64,000 nucleotides of DNA from Rhodopseudomonas palustris (GCF_013415845.1 NZ_CP058907.1:4650001-4714000); one strand, 5' to 3'; counted from the stretch's first letter, positions 7,542-18,652 are shown. A program made the numbers and translations. The notes: generated by a model not told the origin, from the sequence alone.

Positions 7542-9601
7542 GACGTCCCCCAGGCAAACAATAGAAGTCCCGCGCAACCGAGCGCGATCCACAGCGAGTG
7601 ATCGCGGACGCGGCCGGTCTGCGTCAGCCGCACCAGCGCCCAGGCGTGGCCGGCACCGCTGGCCAAACCCATCCAGGCGCGATCGATCCGGTCCGGATTG
7701 AATCGCGCCACGAAAAATCCGACGAACAGCCGGGCCACGACGATCAGCAACCGGCCGACCGGATCGCCGGCCACCATGCGCACCACCGGCGTCTGGCCGT
7801 CGGTCGCACGCGTGATCAGGTCGGTGCGAATCCCGCGCACCTGGCTGGCGCCGCGACCGAGTGGATCGTCGGTGACGAGTCCGGGCACGTCAACGCCCTC
7901 GCGGCGCAGCGCCACCGCGTCGGCAACTGCTTCAGTGCCTTCGGCATTGCCGAGCACCGTGGCGACGCGGCGGAAGCGCCGGACGAAGTAGTAATAATAC
8001 AGCACGTCGACGCGGAAGATCCGGATGTGCCGCATCCGCGTCGCCAGACGCTCCAGCTCTTGCGGATGCCTGACCAGCCATCGCGCCAGGACTACACCGA
8101 GGATCGGGGCGGCAGCGCCGAGTAGCGCCGGCACCAACGGAATGTGCTCGGGCGCGCCGCCGGTGAAGCTGATCAGCGCGCCGACCGACATGCCGCCAAC
8201 CACGGCGACGAAGGTGAGGACCGACAGCGGCACCACGACCGCGAGACCGCCCCATGGCGGCGCGGCGAGATCGGCGGTCTGGCTCGCTGCGACGAACACG
8301 ACCCGGAACGCGTAGGCGCCGGTGAGCACCGCTGCTGTGGCGGCGAGCAGCCACAGCGGCACGCCCCAAGGCCCGCTGCTCCAAACTGCGGCCAGCACCG
8401 CTTCCTTCGAGTACCAGCCTGCGGTGATCACCGGCAGGCCGGCGAGCGAAGCGGCGCCGATGGCGAAACTCCAGAATGCCATCGGCTGACGATAACGAGA
8501 GCCGCGCAGCGCTTCGATCGCGGTCGAGCCACCCGCTGCGTGGCTCATCACGCCGGCGCTGAGGAACAGCAGCGACTTGAACGCCGCGTGGATGGCGAAA
8601 TGCGACAGCGCCACCGCCGGCGCACCGAGCCCGAGCGCCAGCACCATGAAACCGATCTGGCTCATGGTCGAGAACGCCAGCAGCTTCTTGACGTCGGTCT
8701 GGATCAGCGCGACCAGCGCGCCGAGCGCCGCAGTCAGGATGCCGAGCATCGCGACCATCGCCGAAATCTCGGGCGCTGCGGCGAACAGCGGCGCGAGGCG
8801 CGCCAGCAGGATCACGCCGGCCGCGACCATGGTGGCCGAATGCAGCAGTGCCGAGACCGGCGTCGGGCCGGCCATCGCGCTCGGCAGCCAGGTGTGGAAC
8901 GGGATCTGCGCCGACTTGCCGAGCGCGCCCAGCGCAATCAGCCCGGCGATCGGCGCCAGCCGCCACGGATCAATCGACGGCACCGCAGCGAGCATGCCGT
9001 CGAGCCGCGTGGTGCCGGCGTTCAAGAACAGCATCATCAAGCCGGCGAGCAGCAGGCTGTCGGCAACGCGGGTGGTGATCAGCGCCTTGCGTCCCGCGGC
9101 CACGGCCTTCGGCAACCGGTCGTAGAACGCGATCAGCATGAAGCTGCACAGGCCGATGGTTTCCCAGCCCAGGAACAGCAGGATGACGTCGGCGGCGAAC
9201 ACCACCGCCAGCATCCCGGCCAGAAATAGGTTCATCACCGCGAAGAAACGGCGCAGATCCTGCAGCGGCTCGGATGCCATGTAGGCGCCGGAATAGATCA
9301 GCACCAGCGCGCCGACCAGCACCACGGTGCCGCCGGTGACCATGCTGAGCGGATCCATCGACATCGCGATCTGCGCGACGAACACACCGGTATCGATCGA
9401 CAGGATCGGCACCGTCGCGCCGGCAACGCACACGCCCTCGATGCAGGACAGCGCCACCGGGAAGAACAGGATCGCCGGCAGTACCGCGGCGCCGACGCCG
9501 AGCGCGATCACCGCGGCACGCGACAGCGGTGCCGGGATCAGCGAGAGGAACACGAAGCCGAGCAGCGCCGGCACCGGGACGAAGGGAAGCAGATGCGCCA
9601 T
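7532..9601 (-). CDS. nuoL: NADH-quinone oxidoreductase subunit L
   Basis: 689-residue terminal antiporter-like subunit of complex I. Core motifs are FLGWETIGLCSFMLI, KSAQIPFHTWLPSAMAGPTP and FSTMSQIGFMVLALG. After the core, a long C-terminal part forms the lateral helix and the last transmembrane segment (ALGCAGLLLFAWG). That makes it longer than E. coli NuoL (about 613). I start at the ATG at 9601, directly after the nuoK stop; a GTG at 9607 overlapping the nuoK stop is possible. Confidence 0.96.
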   Translation of the reverse strand: MAHLLPFVPVPALLGFVFLSLIPAPLSRAAVIALGVGAAVLPAILFFPVALSCIEGVCVAGATVPILSIDTGVFVAQIAMSMDPLSMVTGGTVVLVGALVLIYSGAYMASEPLQDLRRFFAVMNLFLAGMLAVVFAADVILLFLGWETIGLCSFMLIAFYDRLPKAVAAGRKALITTRVADSLLLAGLMMLFLNAGTTRLDGMLAAVPSIDPWRLAPIAGLIALGALGKSAQIPFHTWLPSAMAGPTPVSALLHSATMVAAGVILLARLAPLFAAAPEISAMVAMLGILTAALGALVALIQTDVKKLLAFSTMSQIGFMVLALGLGAPAVALSHFAIHAAFKSLLFLSAGVMSHAAGGSTAIEALRGSRYRQPMAFWSFAIGAASLAGLPVITAGWYSKEAVLAAVWSSGPWGVPLWLLAATAAVLTGAYAFRVVFVAASQTADLAAPPWGGLAVVVPLSVLTFVAVVGGMSVGALISFTGGAPEHIPLVPALLGAAAPILGVVLARWLVRHPQELERLATRMRHIRIFRVDVLYYYYFVRRFRRVATVLGNAEGTEAVADAVALRREGVDVPGLVTDDPLGRGASQVRGIRTDLITRATDGQTPVVRMVAGDPVGRLLIVVARLFVGFFVARFNPDRIDRAWMGLASGAGHAWALVRLTQTGRVRDHSLWIALGCAGLLLFAWGTSWR

Positions 9602-9603
9602 GC

Positions 9604-9912
9604 TCACCCCTTCAGCCCGCTGATGGCATCGCTATCGTCGGTGCCGGTGAGGCGGCGCAAGCGCAGGAACAGCGCCAGCCCGACCGCGACCTCGGCGGCA
9701 GCGAGCGTCAGCACCAGGATGAACATCCCCTGCCCTTCGGGATCGGCGTGATAAGCGCCGGCCGCGATGAAGCCAAGCGCAGGGCCGCTGAGCGCGACCT
9801 CCAGCGCCACGAGCTGGAACAGCATGCCGCGGCGCGCCAGCACGCCGAACACGCCGACCGCGAACAGGCCCGCGGCGAGGATCATGATGCCGATCAGGTC
9901 GGAGCCGGTCAT
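9604..9912 (-). CDS. nuoK: NADH-quinone oxidoreductase subunit K
   Basis: 102-residue, three-helix membrane subunit of complex I (MrpC-like). Conserved acidic residues sit in the second and third helices: QLVALEVALSG and LTLAAAEVAVGLAL. These two glutamates are part of the buried proton path in the family. Its ATG overlaps the nuoJ stop by 4 nt (ATGA). The length matches homologues. Confidence 0.96.
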   Translation of the reverse strand: MTGSDLIGIMILAAGLFAVGVFGVLARRGMLFQLVALEVALSGPALGFIAAGAYHADPEGQGMFILVLTLAAAEVAVGLALFLRLRRLTGTDDSDAISGLKG

Positions 9913-10415
9913 GACCCGTTCCTCGGGCTGCGGTCGTTGCGACCGATGTGGCGGACGCCGATCAGGCCGGCCATTAGCAGCAGCGAGGCGAGTTCGACCG
10001 CCAGCGCCCACGGCCCGAACAGCAGCTTGCCGACCTCCTGGGCCGACACCGGCGCGGGCTGGCCGGTAGCCTTCAAACCGATTTCGCCGAACACGAAGGG
10101 CGCGACGATCAGCACCGACATCAGAATCGGCAACGGCCAGGCGCGGCGCAGCAGCGCGCGCTCGCGGGTAATCGATTCCGGCGAGATCGGCAGCGTCATC
10201 ACCACGAACACGAACAGCACCACGATAGCGCCCGCATAGATCATGATCAGCAGCACGGCGGCGAACGCCGCGCCGAGCGCGAAGAAACACACCGCCAGCG
10301 CCAGCAGCGTCACCACGAGATACAATAGCGCATGCACCGCATTCGGCCGCGTCACCGACACCGCGGCCGAGATCAGCGCGAAGGCGCCGGCATAGATCGC
10401 AAGCAGCGAACTCAT
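9909..10415 (-). CDS. nuoJ: NADH-quinone oxidoreductase subunit J
   Basis: 168-residue membrane subunit of complex I with five hydrophobic segments. The conserved third-helix region [21 protein letters not shown] matches the pi-bulge helix of the family. It overlaps nuoI upstream and nuoK downstream by 4 nt each (ATGA), so translation is coupled along the operon. Confidence 0.95.
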   Translation of the reverse strand: MSSLLAIYAGAFALISAAVSVTRPNAVHALLYLVVTLLALAVCFFALGAAFAAVLLIMIYAGAIVVLFVFVVMTLPISPESITRERALLRRAWPLPILMSVLIVAPFVFGEIGLKATGQPAPVSAQEVGKLLFGPWALAVELASLLLMAGLIGVRHIGRNDRSPRNGS

Positions 10416-10933
10416 GGCAGCAGCCCCTTGAGATTCACCGGCGGCGCCTCGTGCTCAGCCTCGCCCTTGTCCTTGCCGGGGATCGCCTTGCCCGCGACCG
10501 ACCAATAGCGATAGCCGCGCACCTTGCCCTCACCGGAGATCAAGAGGTCGTGCTTCTCGTACACCAGCGCGTCGCGGCGCCATTCGGACAATTCGTAGTC
10601 CGGCGTCAGTTGGATCGCCGCGGTCGGGCAGGCGTCTTCGCAGAAGCCGCAGAAGATGCAGCGGGCGAAGTTGACGCGGAAATGCTCCGGGTACCAGCGA
10701 CCGTCGTCGGCGACTGCTTTCGCCAGATCGATGCAGCCGACCGGGCATACCGTCGCGCAAAGATTACAGGCGACGCAGCGCTCCTGGCCGTCCGGATCGC
10801 GGGTCAGCACGATCCGGCCGCGGGCGCGCGGATACAGCTTCGGCTTCTGTTCCGGATAGAGCTGGGTCTCCGGCTTGACGAACAGCTTGCGGCCGACCCG
10901 CAACAGAGCTTCCAGCCATCCGAATCCGATCAT
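10412..10933 (-). CDS. nuoI: NADH-quinone oxidoreductase subunit I, 2x[4Fe-4S]
   Basis: 173-residue ferredoxin-like subunit that carries clusters N6a and N6b toward N2. Both ligand sets are complete: C53-x2-C56-x2-C59-x3-C63-P and C92-x2-C95-x2-C98-x3-C102-P. The start at 10933 overlaps the nuoH stop by 4 nt; upstream in-frame ATGs fall within nuoH. The tail after about 150 is charged and variable ([11 protein letters not shown]). Confidence 0.97.
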   Translation of the reverse strand: MIGFGWLEALLRVGRKLFVKPETQLYPEQKPKLYPRARGRIVLTRDPDGQERCVACNLCATVCPVGCIDLAKAVADDGRWYPEHFRVNFARCIFCGFCEDACPTAAIQLTPDYELSEWRRDALVYEKHDLLISGEGKVRGYRYWSVAGKAIPGKDKGEAEHEAPPVNLKGLLP

Positions 10934-11889
10934 GACGCGCTCCTCGCCACCACGACGATGCCGGTCAGCATCAAGTTGAGCAGCGACAGAGGCAACGCCA
11001 CCTTCCAGGCGAAGCTCAGAAGCTGGTCGTAGCGCGGCCGCGGCAGCGTCGCGCGGATCCAGACGAACGCGACCGCGATCACCGCGGTCTTCAGCCCGAA
11101 CCAGACCGGGCCGGGCAGCCACGGCCCGAGCCAGCCGCCGAAGAACAGCGTCACCGCCAGCGCCGACACCAGCAGCACCGCGAGATATTCGCCGAGGAAG
11201 AACAGGCCGAACGACATGCCGGTGTATTCGGTGATGAACCCGGCGATCAGGTCGTTCTCGGATTCCGGCAGGTCGAACGGCAGCCGGTGCGCGGCGGCGA
11301 TGCCGGCGATGGTGAACAGCGCCATGCCGAGCGGCTGCAGCACCACGAACCAGACGCCGCGCTGCGCCTCGACGATCTCGGTCATCGAGAACGAGCCGGC
11401 GATCATCACCACGCCCATCAGCGACAGGCCGAGAAACACCTCATAGGCCAGCATCTGCGCCGCGGCGCGCATGCCGCCGAGCAGCGAGAACCGATTGTTC
11501 GACGCCCAGGCGCCGAGCACGGCGGCGTAAGCCGTCAGCCCCAGCATACCAAGCAGGAACAACAGGCCGACGTCGACCGACGACAGTGCCCAGCCGTCAC
11601 CGATCGCCACGACGCCGAAGCCGGCGAGCACCGGCGTCGCCGCAACGGCCGGCGCCAAGATGTACAGCAGCTTATCGGCGCCCGGCGGCGGCCGATCCTC
11701 CTTGGTGAGGATCTTCACCGTGTCGGCGACCCATTGCAGCGAGCCGAACGGGCCGACGCGGTTCGGACCGTAGCGCTCCTGCACGAAGCCGAGCAGCCGC
11801 CGCTCGACCCAGGTGAAGGTGCCGGCGAGTACCAGCAGCACCATAATCAGCGCGACCGAAATGGTGGCGGTGATGATCATCCCGATCAT
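10930..11889 (-). CDS. nuoH: NADH-quinone oxidoreductase subunit H
   Basis: About 319 residues, eight transmembrane helices. It is the membrane subunit that forms the quinone chamber with NuoB and NuoD. Signature segments are [21 protein letters not shown] and the loop [20 protein letters not shown], whose acidic residues link quinone chemistry to proton pumping. The start [10 protein letters not shown] overlaps the nuoG stop by 4 nt. Confidence 0.97.
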   Translation of the reverse strand: MIGMIITATISVALIMVLLVLAGTFTWVERRLLGFVQERYGPNRVGPFGSLQWVADTVKILTKEDRPPPGADKLLYILAPAVAATPVLAGFGVVAIGDGWALSSVDVGLLFLLGMLGLTAYAAVLGAWASNNRFSLLGGMRAAAQMLAYEVFLGLSLMGVVMIAGSFSMTEIVEAQRGVWFVVLQPLGMALFTIAGIAAAHRLPFDLPESENDLIAGFITEYTGMSFGLFFLGEYLAVLLVSALAVTLFFGGWLGPWLPGPVWFGLKTAVIAVAFVWIRATLPRPRYDQLLSFAWKVALPLSLLNLMLTGIVVVARSAS

Positions 11890-14519
11890 GGCGCCGCCTC
11901 CACCTTGACCCGGCGCAGCGGCCCGCGCGGCTGGCACGAGCCGGCGCTGATCACCACGGTGCCGCGCGGCACCATTGCATCCAGCGTCACCACCGGGGCG
12001 CAGGGATTGCCGTCGACCCGCACCGCGGCGCCGTCACGGAAACCATGCAGCGCCGCATCGTCCGGATGCAGCAGCAATCGCGGTGCCGGGCGGCGTGCGG
12101 CGAGCAGCGCACTGGCTCGGCTCAGCTCACCGCCGGTGAAGGCGTCGTGCAGCGGAATCAGCCACAGCCCCTCGCCGGCGTGAATCGGCTGCAGCACGGC
12201 ATCCGGCAGCGAGGCCTCGCCCGATTTGACCAGCAAGGCGCCGGGATCGCCGCCGCGCAGCGGGCCACCGACTTCCTCCAGGAAGCGCGTCACGTTGTTG
12301 GCCGAGTGCAGACCGGAGGTCTTGTAGCTGGTGATCAAAGGCGCCGGCACCGCGGTGCCGCGCGCGCCCTTGATACCGAAGGTCAGCGGCCCGTCCTGAT
12401 CGACCGGAATCACCGCGTCGGCGAATTGCCCGGCGCGGTCGTCCGCGGTGCGGCCGGTATAGGGTCGCGGCGCGCGCGTGACCTTGCCGTCGGCCATTCC
12501 GAAATCTTCGCCAGGTGCGGCGTCAGCCACCGCCACGAGGTCGGGCCGTTCGACGATCAGATCGCCGATCAGCGCATCGAGCCCATGCCAGTCACCGGCG
12601 CCGAACGCATCCAGCCTGCGCCAGCTTGCCGGCGCGGACTCCTGTGGCGCCACCGCGGCGAAGAAGCGTTGTGCACGGCCTTCGTAGTTGACGAAGGTAC
12701 CGGTCGCCTCGGTGAAAGGCGCCACCGGCAGGGCAACTGCGGCACGCGCCGTGGTCTCGTTAGCCATCGAGTCCAGTGCGACCACGCCCTTTGCGGCGGC
12801 AAACAGTCGCTCGACGCCGGCGCGCGGCGCGCGGTCGAACAGATCGTTCTCGAGCACGATCGCCGTCTTGGCACCGCCGCGTTCGAGCAGAGCAGCAGCG
12901 CTATCGAGGCCGTCGCCGCCGAGCAGCGCCAGACCGATGCTGTTGGCCTCCGGGGCCAGCAGCACGATCCGCGCCTTGACGCCGAGCGCGGCGACGATGC
13001 GCGCCGCCGCTTCGATGATCTCGGGCGACATCAACGCACAGCCGGCGACGATCAGCGGGCGCTCGCCGTTCGCCAGAATTTCAGCCACCCTTGCGGCTTC
13101 GGAATGCTCCTCGACCGCGTCGCCAGAGCCTGCGCCGAGCGCGGCCGCAACGCTGTCGCCGAATGCAGCGATGCCTTGCGGATCGAGCCGCAGCGACAGC
13201 GCGGCGAGATCGTCGAGCGCATCGGGCAGCGGCGTCGCCAGCACGATCGGCGAGCGGCGCCCCTCGCCGGCGGTGCGCACAGCCGGATCGAGGAAGGCGT
13301 GCACGCCCTTCTGCGCGGCGAGCTCGCGCTCGGCGCCACGTGCGGTCTGGCGCAGCGCCAAAGCGAGCCTTGGGGCGGTGCCGGTGAGATTTTCGCCGAG
13401 CACCAGCACAGCGTCGGCGTGCTCGACTTCGTGCAGCGACGCTATCTTGGCAGGCCCTGCGCGCAAGATTTCGACGATGCGACGCACCAGGCCGGCTTCG
13501 ACATCGGAAACGCCGGCGAAGAACCGCTCCGGCCCGACCAAGCGCTGCAGCGCGTAGTTGGCCTCCAGCGAGGCGCGCGGCGAGCCGATCCCGATCGCGC
13601 CTTCGGCCACGATGGCATGGGCGGCGGAAGCGGCCTCGTGCTCGCTCGCAGGCGCACCTCCGATCAGCGGTTGCCGCAGCCGATGCTCGGAGACGACATG
13701 CAGCGGGCCGTAGCGGCCGCGATCGCAGATGAAATAGCCGTTGAGCGCGCCGTGGTAACGGTTCTGCACCCGCTTCACCCGGCCATCGCGCTGGTCGACC
13801 AGGATGTTGCAGCCGACCGAGCAATGCGGACAGATCGACGGCGTCGCCCGCATGTCCCATTTGCGCGAGTAATCCCGCGACCAGCCCTTGTCGTTAAACA
13901 CGCCGGTCGGGCACACTTCGGCGAGATTGCCGGCGAACGGGCTTTCCAGCGGGCCGTCCTCGGCGCGGCCGAAGTACACGTTGTCGTGGGCACCGAACGC
14001 GTCGAGATCGCGCCCGCCCGCATAGTCCCGATAGAACCGGGTGCAGCGATAGCAGGCGATGCAGCGGTTCATCTCGTGCGTCACCAGCGGCCCGAGATCC
14101 TGGTTGCGATGGGTGCGCTTGGTGAATTTGTAGCGGCGGTCGATATGGCCGGTGGCGATCGTCATGTCCTGCAGATGGCAGGAGCCGGCCTCTTCGCACA
14201 CCGGGCAATCATGCGGATGGTTGACCATCAGCCATTCGATCACCTGGGCGCGGAACGCCACGGCTTCCGGATCCGTCACCGACACCCGCTCGACGTCGGC
14301 AACCGGCGTCATGCAGCTCATGACGATGCGGCCTTCGGTGTCGTCCGGACCGTCATAGACCTTCACGGCACATTGCCGGCAGGCGCCGACCGAGCCGAGC
14401 GCGCCGTGCCAGCAGAAATACGGTACGTCGATGCCGTGGGTCAGGCACGCCGACAGCAGATCCTCGCCGTCCTTGGCTTCGATGACGCGGCCGTCGATCT
14501 CGATCTTTTTCTTGGTCAT
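11886..14519 (-). CDS. nuoG: NADH-quinone oxidoreductase subunit G
   Basis: 877-residue peripheral-arm subunit, long like E. coli NuoG (about 908) rather than the roughly 690-residue mitochondrial-type form. The N-terminal 2Fe-2S domain (FCWHGALGSVGACRQC) is followed by the His-Cys 4Fe-4S region (HDCPVCEEAGSCHLQDM) and the N5/N4 ligands (CIACYRCTRFYRDYAGGRDL). A CPHCSVGC motif with a later Cys (FICDRGRYG) provides ligands for the extra cluster N7 found in E. coli-type enzymes. The rest resembles a molybdopterin oxidoreductase fold without cofactor. The start overlaps the nuoF stop by 4 nt. Confidence 0.96.
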   Translation of the reverse strand: MTKKKIEIDGRVIEAKDGEDLLSACLTHGIDVPYFCWHGALGSVGACRQCAVKVYDGPDDTEGRIVMSCMTPVADVERVSVTDPEAVAFRAQVIEWLMVNHPHDCPVCEEAGSCHLQDMTIATGHIDRRYKFTKRTHRNQDLGPLVTHEMNRCIACYRCTRFYRDYAGGRDLDAFGAHDNVYFGRAEDGPLESPFAGNLAEVCPTGVFNDKGWSRDYSRKWDMRATPSICPHCSVGCNILVDQRDGRVKRVQNRYHGALNGYFICDRGRYGPLHVVSEHRLRQPLIGGAPASEHEAASAAHAIVAEGAIGIGSPRASLEANYALQRLVGPERFFAGVSDVEAGLVRRIVEILRAGPAKIASLHEVEHADAVLVLGENLTGTAPRLALALRQTARGAERELAAQKGVHAFLDPAVRTAGEGRRSPIVLATPLPDALDDLAALSLRLDPQGIAAFGDSVAAALGAGSGDAVEEHSEAARVAEILANGERPLIVAGCALMSPEIIEAAARIVAALGVKARIVLLAPEANSIGLALLGGDGLDSAAALLERGGAKTAIVLENDLFDRAPRAGVERLFAAAKGVVALDSMANETTARAAVALPVAPFTEATGTFVNYEGRAQRFFAAVAPQESAPASWRRLDAFGAGDWHGLDALIGDLIVERPDLVAVADAAPGEDFGMADGKVTRAPRPYTGRTADDRAGQFADAVIPVDQDGPLTFGIKGARGTAVPAPLITSYKTSGLHSANNVTRFLEEVGGPLRGGDPGALLVKSGEASLPDAVLQPIHAGEGLWLIPLHDAFTGGELSRASALLAARRPAPRLLLHPDDAALHGFRDGAAVRVDGNPCAPVVTLDAMVPRGTVVISAGSCQPRGPLRRVKVEAAP

Positions 14520-15802
14520 ACGCGGCCCACCGGACAGAAGCCCTGCAGGTGGGCCGTGAAGATGTCGCCGAAGCGCTCGAGGCCACTGCGCAGCGGCGTC
14601 AGCGCGCCGGTATTGAGATCGCAGTAGCTGCGACCCGACGGGCCGGACAGCGCGACGTGCTGGTGCAGCACCTCGATATCGCCTTGCGTGCCCTTGCCGG
14701 CTTCGAGCGCATCGAGCAGCTTCGACACCCACGGCAGGCCGTCGCGACACGGCGTGCACAGCCCACAGCTCTCACGCGCGTAGAACCGCATGTGACGCCC
14801 GATCGCCGCCACTGGACAGGCGCGATCGTCGAGCACAATCAGCGCGCCGGTGCCGAGCGAACTGCCGGCCTTCTTGGTGCTCGTGAAATCGAGCGGCACG
14901 TCGAGTTCGGCCTTCTCGAAGAACGCCGTGGCGCCGCCGCCTGGCTGGAATGCCAGCAGCCCGCGACCATTGCGAATGCCGCCGGCACGATGCAGCAGCT
15001 CACGCGCGGTCGAGCCCATCGGCGCTTCGATCAGTTGCGGACGCTCGACGCAGCCGGAAATGCCATACAGCTTGGTACCGCCTTCGTCGGTGAATGACAG
15101 CGATCGGTACCACTCGGCGCCATTCTCGATGATCGACGGCACCGACGACAGCGTCTCGACGTTGTTGACGGTCGTCGGTCGCCCCCACAATCCGCTGACG
15201 GCCGGATAAGGCGGACGATGCCGCGGCACCGGACGTTCGCCCTCGATCGCAGCGATCAGCGCGGTCTCTTCGCCGACAATGTAGCGGCCGGCGGAGGCAT
15301 GCACCCGCATCGTCAGGTCGAAGCCGGAGCCGAGAATGTCGCGGCCGAGCAGCCCGGCGGCTTCGGCTTCCGCAATCGCGCGGCTCAGCGCAGTGGCGGC
15401 GGCGCGATATTCGTCACGCACCAGGATGATCACTTCGGTGGCACCGATCGCATAGGCCGCGATGGTCGCGCCCTCGATCAGTTGATGCGGCAGCGCCTCC
15501 ATCAACAGCCGGTCCTTGAACGAGCCGGGCTCGGTCTCATCGCCGTTGACGCAGAGATAGCGCGCGCCTGGACCGGCTCTCTCACTGCCGGTGCGCATGA
15601 AGCGCCATTTGTTGGCGGTCGGGAAGCCGGCGCCGCCGCGGCCGCGCAGGCCAGCAGCCTCGACCATCGCGATGATCGCTTCCGGGCTGTGCCGCTTGAG
15701 CGCGAGCGACAACGCCGCATAGCCGCCGAGCCCGCGCCAGGCAGCAAGGCTGTGCGGCTGACGGTCGGCGCGCGCGCGGCCGGTGAGCGGCTTGTCGCTC
15801 AT
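14516..15802 (-). CDS. nuoF: NADH-quinone oxidoreductase subunit F
   Basis: 428-residue NADH- and FMN-binding subunit. The Gly-rich FMN/NADH site is GLRGRGGAGFPTANKW and the second nucleotide motif is AGRYIVGEETALI. The N3 4Fe-4S ligands are in ESCGLCTPCRDG with a later Cys (SYCDLNTGA). It takes a hydride from NADH and passes electrons to NuoE and NuoG. It overlaps nuoE and nuoG by 4 nt each. Confidence 0.97.
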   Translation of the reverse strand: MSDKPLTGRARADRQPHSLAAWRGLGGYAALSLALKRHSPEAIIAMVEAAGLRGRGGAGFPTANKWRFMRTGSERAGPGARYLCVNGDETEPGSFKDRLLMEALPHQLIEGATIAAYAIGATEVIILVRDEYRAAATALSRAIAEAEAAGLLGRDILGSGFDLTMRVHASAGRYIVGEETALIAAIEGERPVPRHRPPYPAVSGLWGRPTTVNNVETLSSVPSIIENGAEWYRSLSFTDEGGTKLYGISGCVERPQLIEAPMGSTARELLHRAGGIRNGRGLLAFQPGGGATAFFEKAELDVPLDFTSTKKAGSSLGTGALIVLDDRACPVAAIGRHMRFYARESCGLCTPCRDGLPWVSKLLDALEAGKGTQGDIEVLHQHVALSGPSGRSYCDLNTGALTPLRSGLERFGDIFTAHLQGFCPVGRV

Positions 15803-16287
15803 GGCGTGCCTCCCACCGAGACGCCACCGATCAGGGCGTCGAGATCGTCCGGCGTCAGCGGGCCGACCAGCTTACGCTCCGGACCGACCAGCGCCACCGG
15901 GGCGCGATCGCAGCCACCAACGCAGCAGATGTTGATCAGCGTGAACTTGCCGTCCGGCGTGGTTTCGCCAAAGCCGATGCCGAGCTTGCTCATCACCGCG
16001 TCGCGCACCGCATCGCCGCCGCACAGATAGCAGCTCAGCCCGTCGCACAGCAGGATCACGGTGTCGCCAACCGGCGAGCGAAAGATCTGGCTGTAGAAGG
16101 TCGCGAGCGCGTCGATCTCGGCAGGCGTGACGCCGAGCACATCGGCTGCTTCCTTCAGATGCGCGTCGGACACCCAGCCTTCGGCTTCCTGCACCAGCTT
16201 CAGCGCTTCCACCATCGCGGCCTTCGCGCCGCCATGGGTGGCGGCCGCGTGCTGGATTGCGGTCTTGAGGGCGGGACTGAGGCTCAT
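15799..16287 (-). CDS. nuoE: NADH-quinone oxidoreductase subunit E, [2Fe-2S]
   Basis: 162-residue thioredoxin-fold ferredoxin subunit. The N-terminal helical part ends in ATFYSQIF, and the 2Fe-2S N1a ligands are in [11 protein letters not shown] and [13 protein letters not shown]. The start at 16287 overlaps the nuoCD stop by 4 nt; longer in-frame versions run inside nuoCD. The presence of nuoE, nuoF and nuoG shows that this complex I copy has its own NADH module. Confidence 0.96.
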   Translation of the reverse strand: MSLSPALKTAIQHAAATHGGAKAAMVEALKLVQEAEGWVSDAHLKEAADVLGVTPAEIDALATFYSQIFRSPVGDTVILLCDGLSCYLCGGDAVRDAVMSKLGIGFGETTPDGKFTLINICCVGGCDRAPVALVGPERKLVGPLTPDDLDALIGGVSVGGTP

Positions 16288-18029
16288 CGGTCGACGTCCG
16301 ACATCACGTAATCGATGCTGCCGAGATAGGCGACGAGATCGGCCACCATCATGCCGGGGGCGACTGCGGAAATCATCTGCAGATGCGCGAATGACGGGGT
16401 GCGAATCCGGGTGCGATAGCTTGACGGCTCGCCGTCCGAAATCAGCGCGAACTGCGTCAGGCCGCGTACGGTCTCGACCTGGCCGGTGTATTCGCCCGGC
16501 GGCAGCACCGGTCCCCAGCTCGTGCTGACGAAGTGATGGATCATGGTCTCGATGTCGTGCAGCATCCGCTCGCGCGGCGGCGGTGTGGTCAGCGGATGAT
16601 CGGCCTTGATCGGGCCGGACGGCATGTTGTCGACGCACTGCCGGATGATCTTCAGCGACTGCCGGATCTCTTCGACCCGCACCACCGTGCGGTCGTAGCA
16701 GTCGCCGGCGTGACCGACCGGAATCTCGAAGTCGAAATTCTCGAACCCCGCATAGGGCCGCGCCTTGCGCACGTCCCAGGCATAGCCGGTGGCGCGCAGC
16801 CCCGGACCGGTGACGCCCCAGTCCAGCGCCATCGCGGTGTCGTAAGCCGCAATGCCCTTGGTGCGCGCGCGGAAAATCTCGTTGCGCAGCACCATGCCTT
16901 CGTAGTCGTCGAGCCGCGACGGCATCCAATCGAGAAATTCGCGGACCAGCCTGTCCCAGCCGTCCGGCAGATCCATCGACAGTCCGCCGATACGGAAGAA
17001 GCCGGGATGCATCCGCGCGCCGGTGATCGACTCGATCACCCGGTAGCCGCGCTCGCGGTCGGTGAACATGTAGAACACCGGCGACATCGCCCCGGTGTCC
17101 TGCGCCATGGTGCCGTAGAACAACAGGTGATTCATGATGCGGAACATTTCCGACAGCATGATCCGCACCGTCAGCGCGCGGTCCGGCACCTTGATGCCGC
17201 AGGCCTTTTCGACAGCCTGCAAGTACGGCATCTCGCCCATCACGCCGCCGAGATAATCGACGCGATCGGTGTAGGGCAGGAAGTTGTGCCAGGTCTGGCG
17301 CTCGGCCATCTTCTCAGCGCCGCGATGGTGGAAGCCGATATCGGGCCGCGCCGCGACGATCTCCTCGCCGTCGAGCGCCAGCACGATCCGGAACACGCCG
17401 TGGGTCGCCATCGAATGCGGCCCGTAGTTCAGGATCATCAGCTCGACGCCGTCGCGATGCGTCGGCAGGCCGAACTTCTCCGGATCGGCGGCGAGCGCGT
17501 GTTCCTTGGCGTCGAACAGCGACGCGGTCATGTTGAACAGCGGCCGCTCGGTGGCGCGACCCGGCTGGGTCTTGCGCATCGGGTGGCCTTCCCAGCCCGG
17601 CGGCAGCAGGATGCGCAGCGAATGCGGCTGGGCTTCGAACTCGACACCGAACATGTCGTAGGCTTCGCGCTCGTACCACGGCGCGTTGGGAAACACCGAG
17701 CCGATCGACTTCGCGCGCGGATATTCGGCATCGAGCGCGATCTTGATCCGGATGTCGGCATTGCGCTCGTGCGACATCAGATGGCTGGCGATGGTGATGC
17801 CGGACGGCGGCAGGCCTTCGCGATGCTTGCGCGCGGTCTCGTCGATCGCCCACAGGTCGACCAGCATCCTGAACGGCCGGTCGATCTCCTGCCTCAGGAA
17901 GCGATGCACGTCGATCGTCGCATCCGGCCGAATCCACACGGTCGGAGACCGATCGACAGTCATTTGCTCGCCCAGCACCGCATCCTTGAAGCGCGCGCTG
18001 AGCTCGGTGACGAGTTCGGATGCGCTCAC
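16284..18029 (-). CDS. nuoCD: Fused NADH-quinone oxidoreductase subunit C/D
   Basis: 581-residue fusion of the 30-kDa (about 1-180) and 49-kDa (about 190-581) subunits, as in E. coli. The NuoC part has [17 protein letters not shown]. The NuoD part has the quinone-site loop region [15 protein letters not shown] (HGVFRI) and the helix [14 protein letters not shown]. The start is GTG (18029), overlapping the nuoB stop by 4 nt (GTGA). The fusion separates this operon from the mitochondrial-like complex I with separate nuoC and nuoD that most alphaproteobacteria have; R. palustris is known to encode two nuo sets. Confidence 0.96.
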   Translation of the reverse strand: MSASELVTELSARFKDAVLGEQMTVDRSPTVWIRPDATIDVHRFLRQEIDRPFRMLVDLWAIDETARKHREGLPPSGITIASHLMSHERNADIRIKIALDAEYPRAKSIGSVFPNAPWYEREAYDMFGVEFEAQPHSLRILLPPGWEGHPMRKTQPGRATERPLFNMTASLFDAKEHALAADPEKFGLPTHRDGVELMILNYGPHSMATHGVFRIVLALDGEEIVAARPDIGFHHRGAEKMAERQTWHNFLPYTDRVDYLGGVMGEMPYLQAVEKACGIKVPDRALTVRIMLSEMFRIMNHLLFYGTMAQDTGAMSPVFYMFTDRERGYRVIESITGARMHPGFFRIGGLSMDLPDGWDRLVREFLDWMPSRLDDYEGMVLRNEIFRARTKGIAAYDTAMALDWGVTGPGLRATGYAWDVRKARPYAGFENFDFEIPVGHAGDCYDRTVVRVEEIRQSLKIIRQCVDNMPSGPIKADHPLTTPPPRERMLHDIETMIHHFVSTSWGPVLPPGEYTGQVETVRGLTQFALISDGEPSSYRTRIRTPSFAHLQMISAVAPGMMVADLVAYLGSIDYVMSDVDR

Positions 18030-18652
18030 AATGACTCCGGCGGATCGAGCAAGGTCTGCGCCATGCGTTCGTCGCGGCGCTGATCGCGCCGGCGCGGCGC
18101 ATCGAAACCGAGGCCGGCGGTATTGCCGACGGTGACGCCGAGCGGACGCCGCTCGCTGCCGACCTGTTGCTGCAGCATGATCAGCGCGTCGAGCACCGCC
18201 TCGGGGCGCGGCGGGCAGCCGGGGATGTAGACGTCGACCGGAATGAAGCGGTCGACGCCCTGCACCACCGAATAGATGTCATACATGCCGCCCGAACAGG
18301 CGCAGGCGCCCATCGCGATCACCCAGCGCGGCGCGCGCATCTGCTCGTACAGACGCAGCAGCGGCGCAGCCATCTTGTGAAACACGGTGCCGGACACGAC
18401 CAGGAGATCGGCCTGGCGCGGCGAAGCACGGATCACCTCGGCGCCGAACCGCGCCTGATCGTAGACCGGCGTCAGCACCGTGACCTGTTCGACGTAGCAG
18501 CACGACAGCCCAAAATTGAACGGCCACAGGCTGTGCTTGCGCGACCACGCGGTGAGATCTTCGAGCGTGGTGAACAGGCTCGACAGCGCCATATGTTCTT
18601 CGACTGAGCGCTGTTCGTCCGGCATGCCCGGATGTTGCGGCTTCATCGTCAT
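18026..18652 (-). CDS. nuoB: NADH-quinone oxidoreductase subunit B
   Basis: 208-residue subunit carrying cluster N2, the last cluster before quinone. Ligands are visible as the tandem cysteines in [10 protein letters not shown], then [11 protein letters not shown] and [10 protein letters not shown] start at [10 protein letters not shown] (18652), which overlaps the nuoA stop by 4 nt. About 25 C-terminal residues are Arg-rich and variable ([13 protein letters not shown]). Confidence 0.97.
   Translation of the reverse strand: MTMKPQHPGMPDEQRSVEEHMALSSLFTTLEDLTAWSRKHSLWPFNFGLSCCYVEQVTVLTPVYDQARFGAEVIRASPRQADLLVVSGTVFHKMAAPLLRLYEQMRAPRWVIAMGACACSGGMYDIYSVVQGVDRFIPVDVYIPGCPPRPEAVLDALIMLQQQVGSERRPLGVTVGNTAGLGFDAPRRRDQRRDERMAQTLLDPPESL

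Noticed and set aside
12045..14627. Very long open frame on the plus strand opposite nuoG
   Set aside because: It is the antisense shadow of nuoG in GC-rich DNA. It has no ribosome site, no recognisable domain and an Arg/His/Gln-rich composition typical of such shadows. The same applies to the long frame opposite the ABC transporter.
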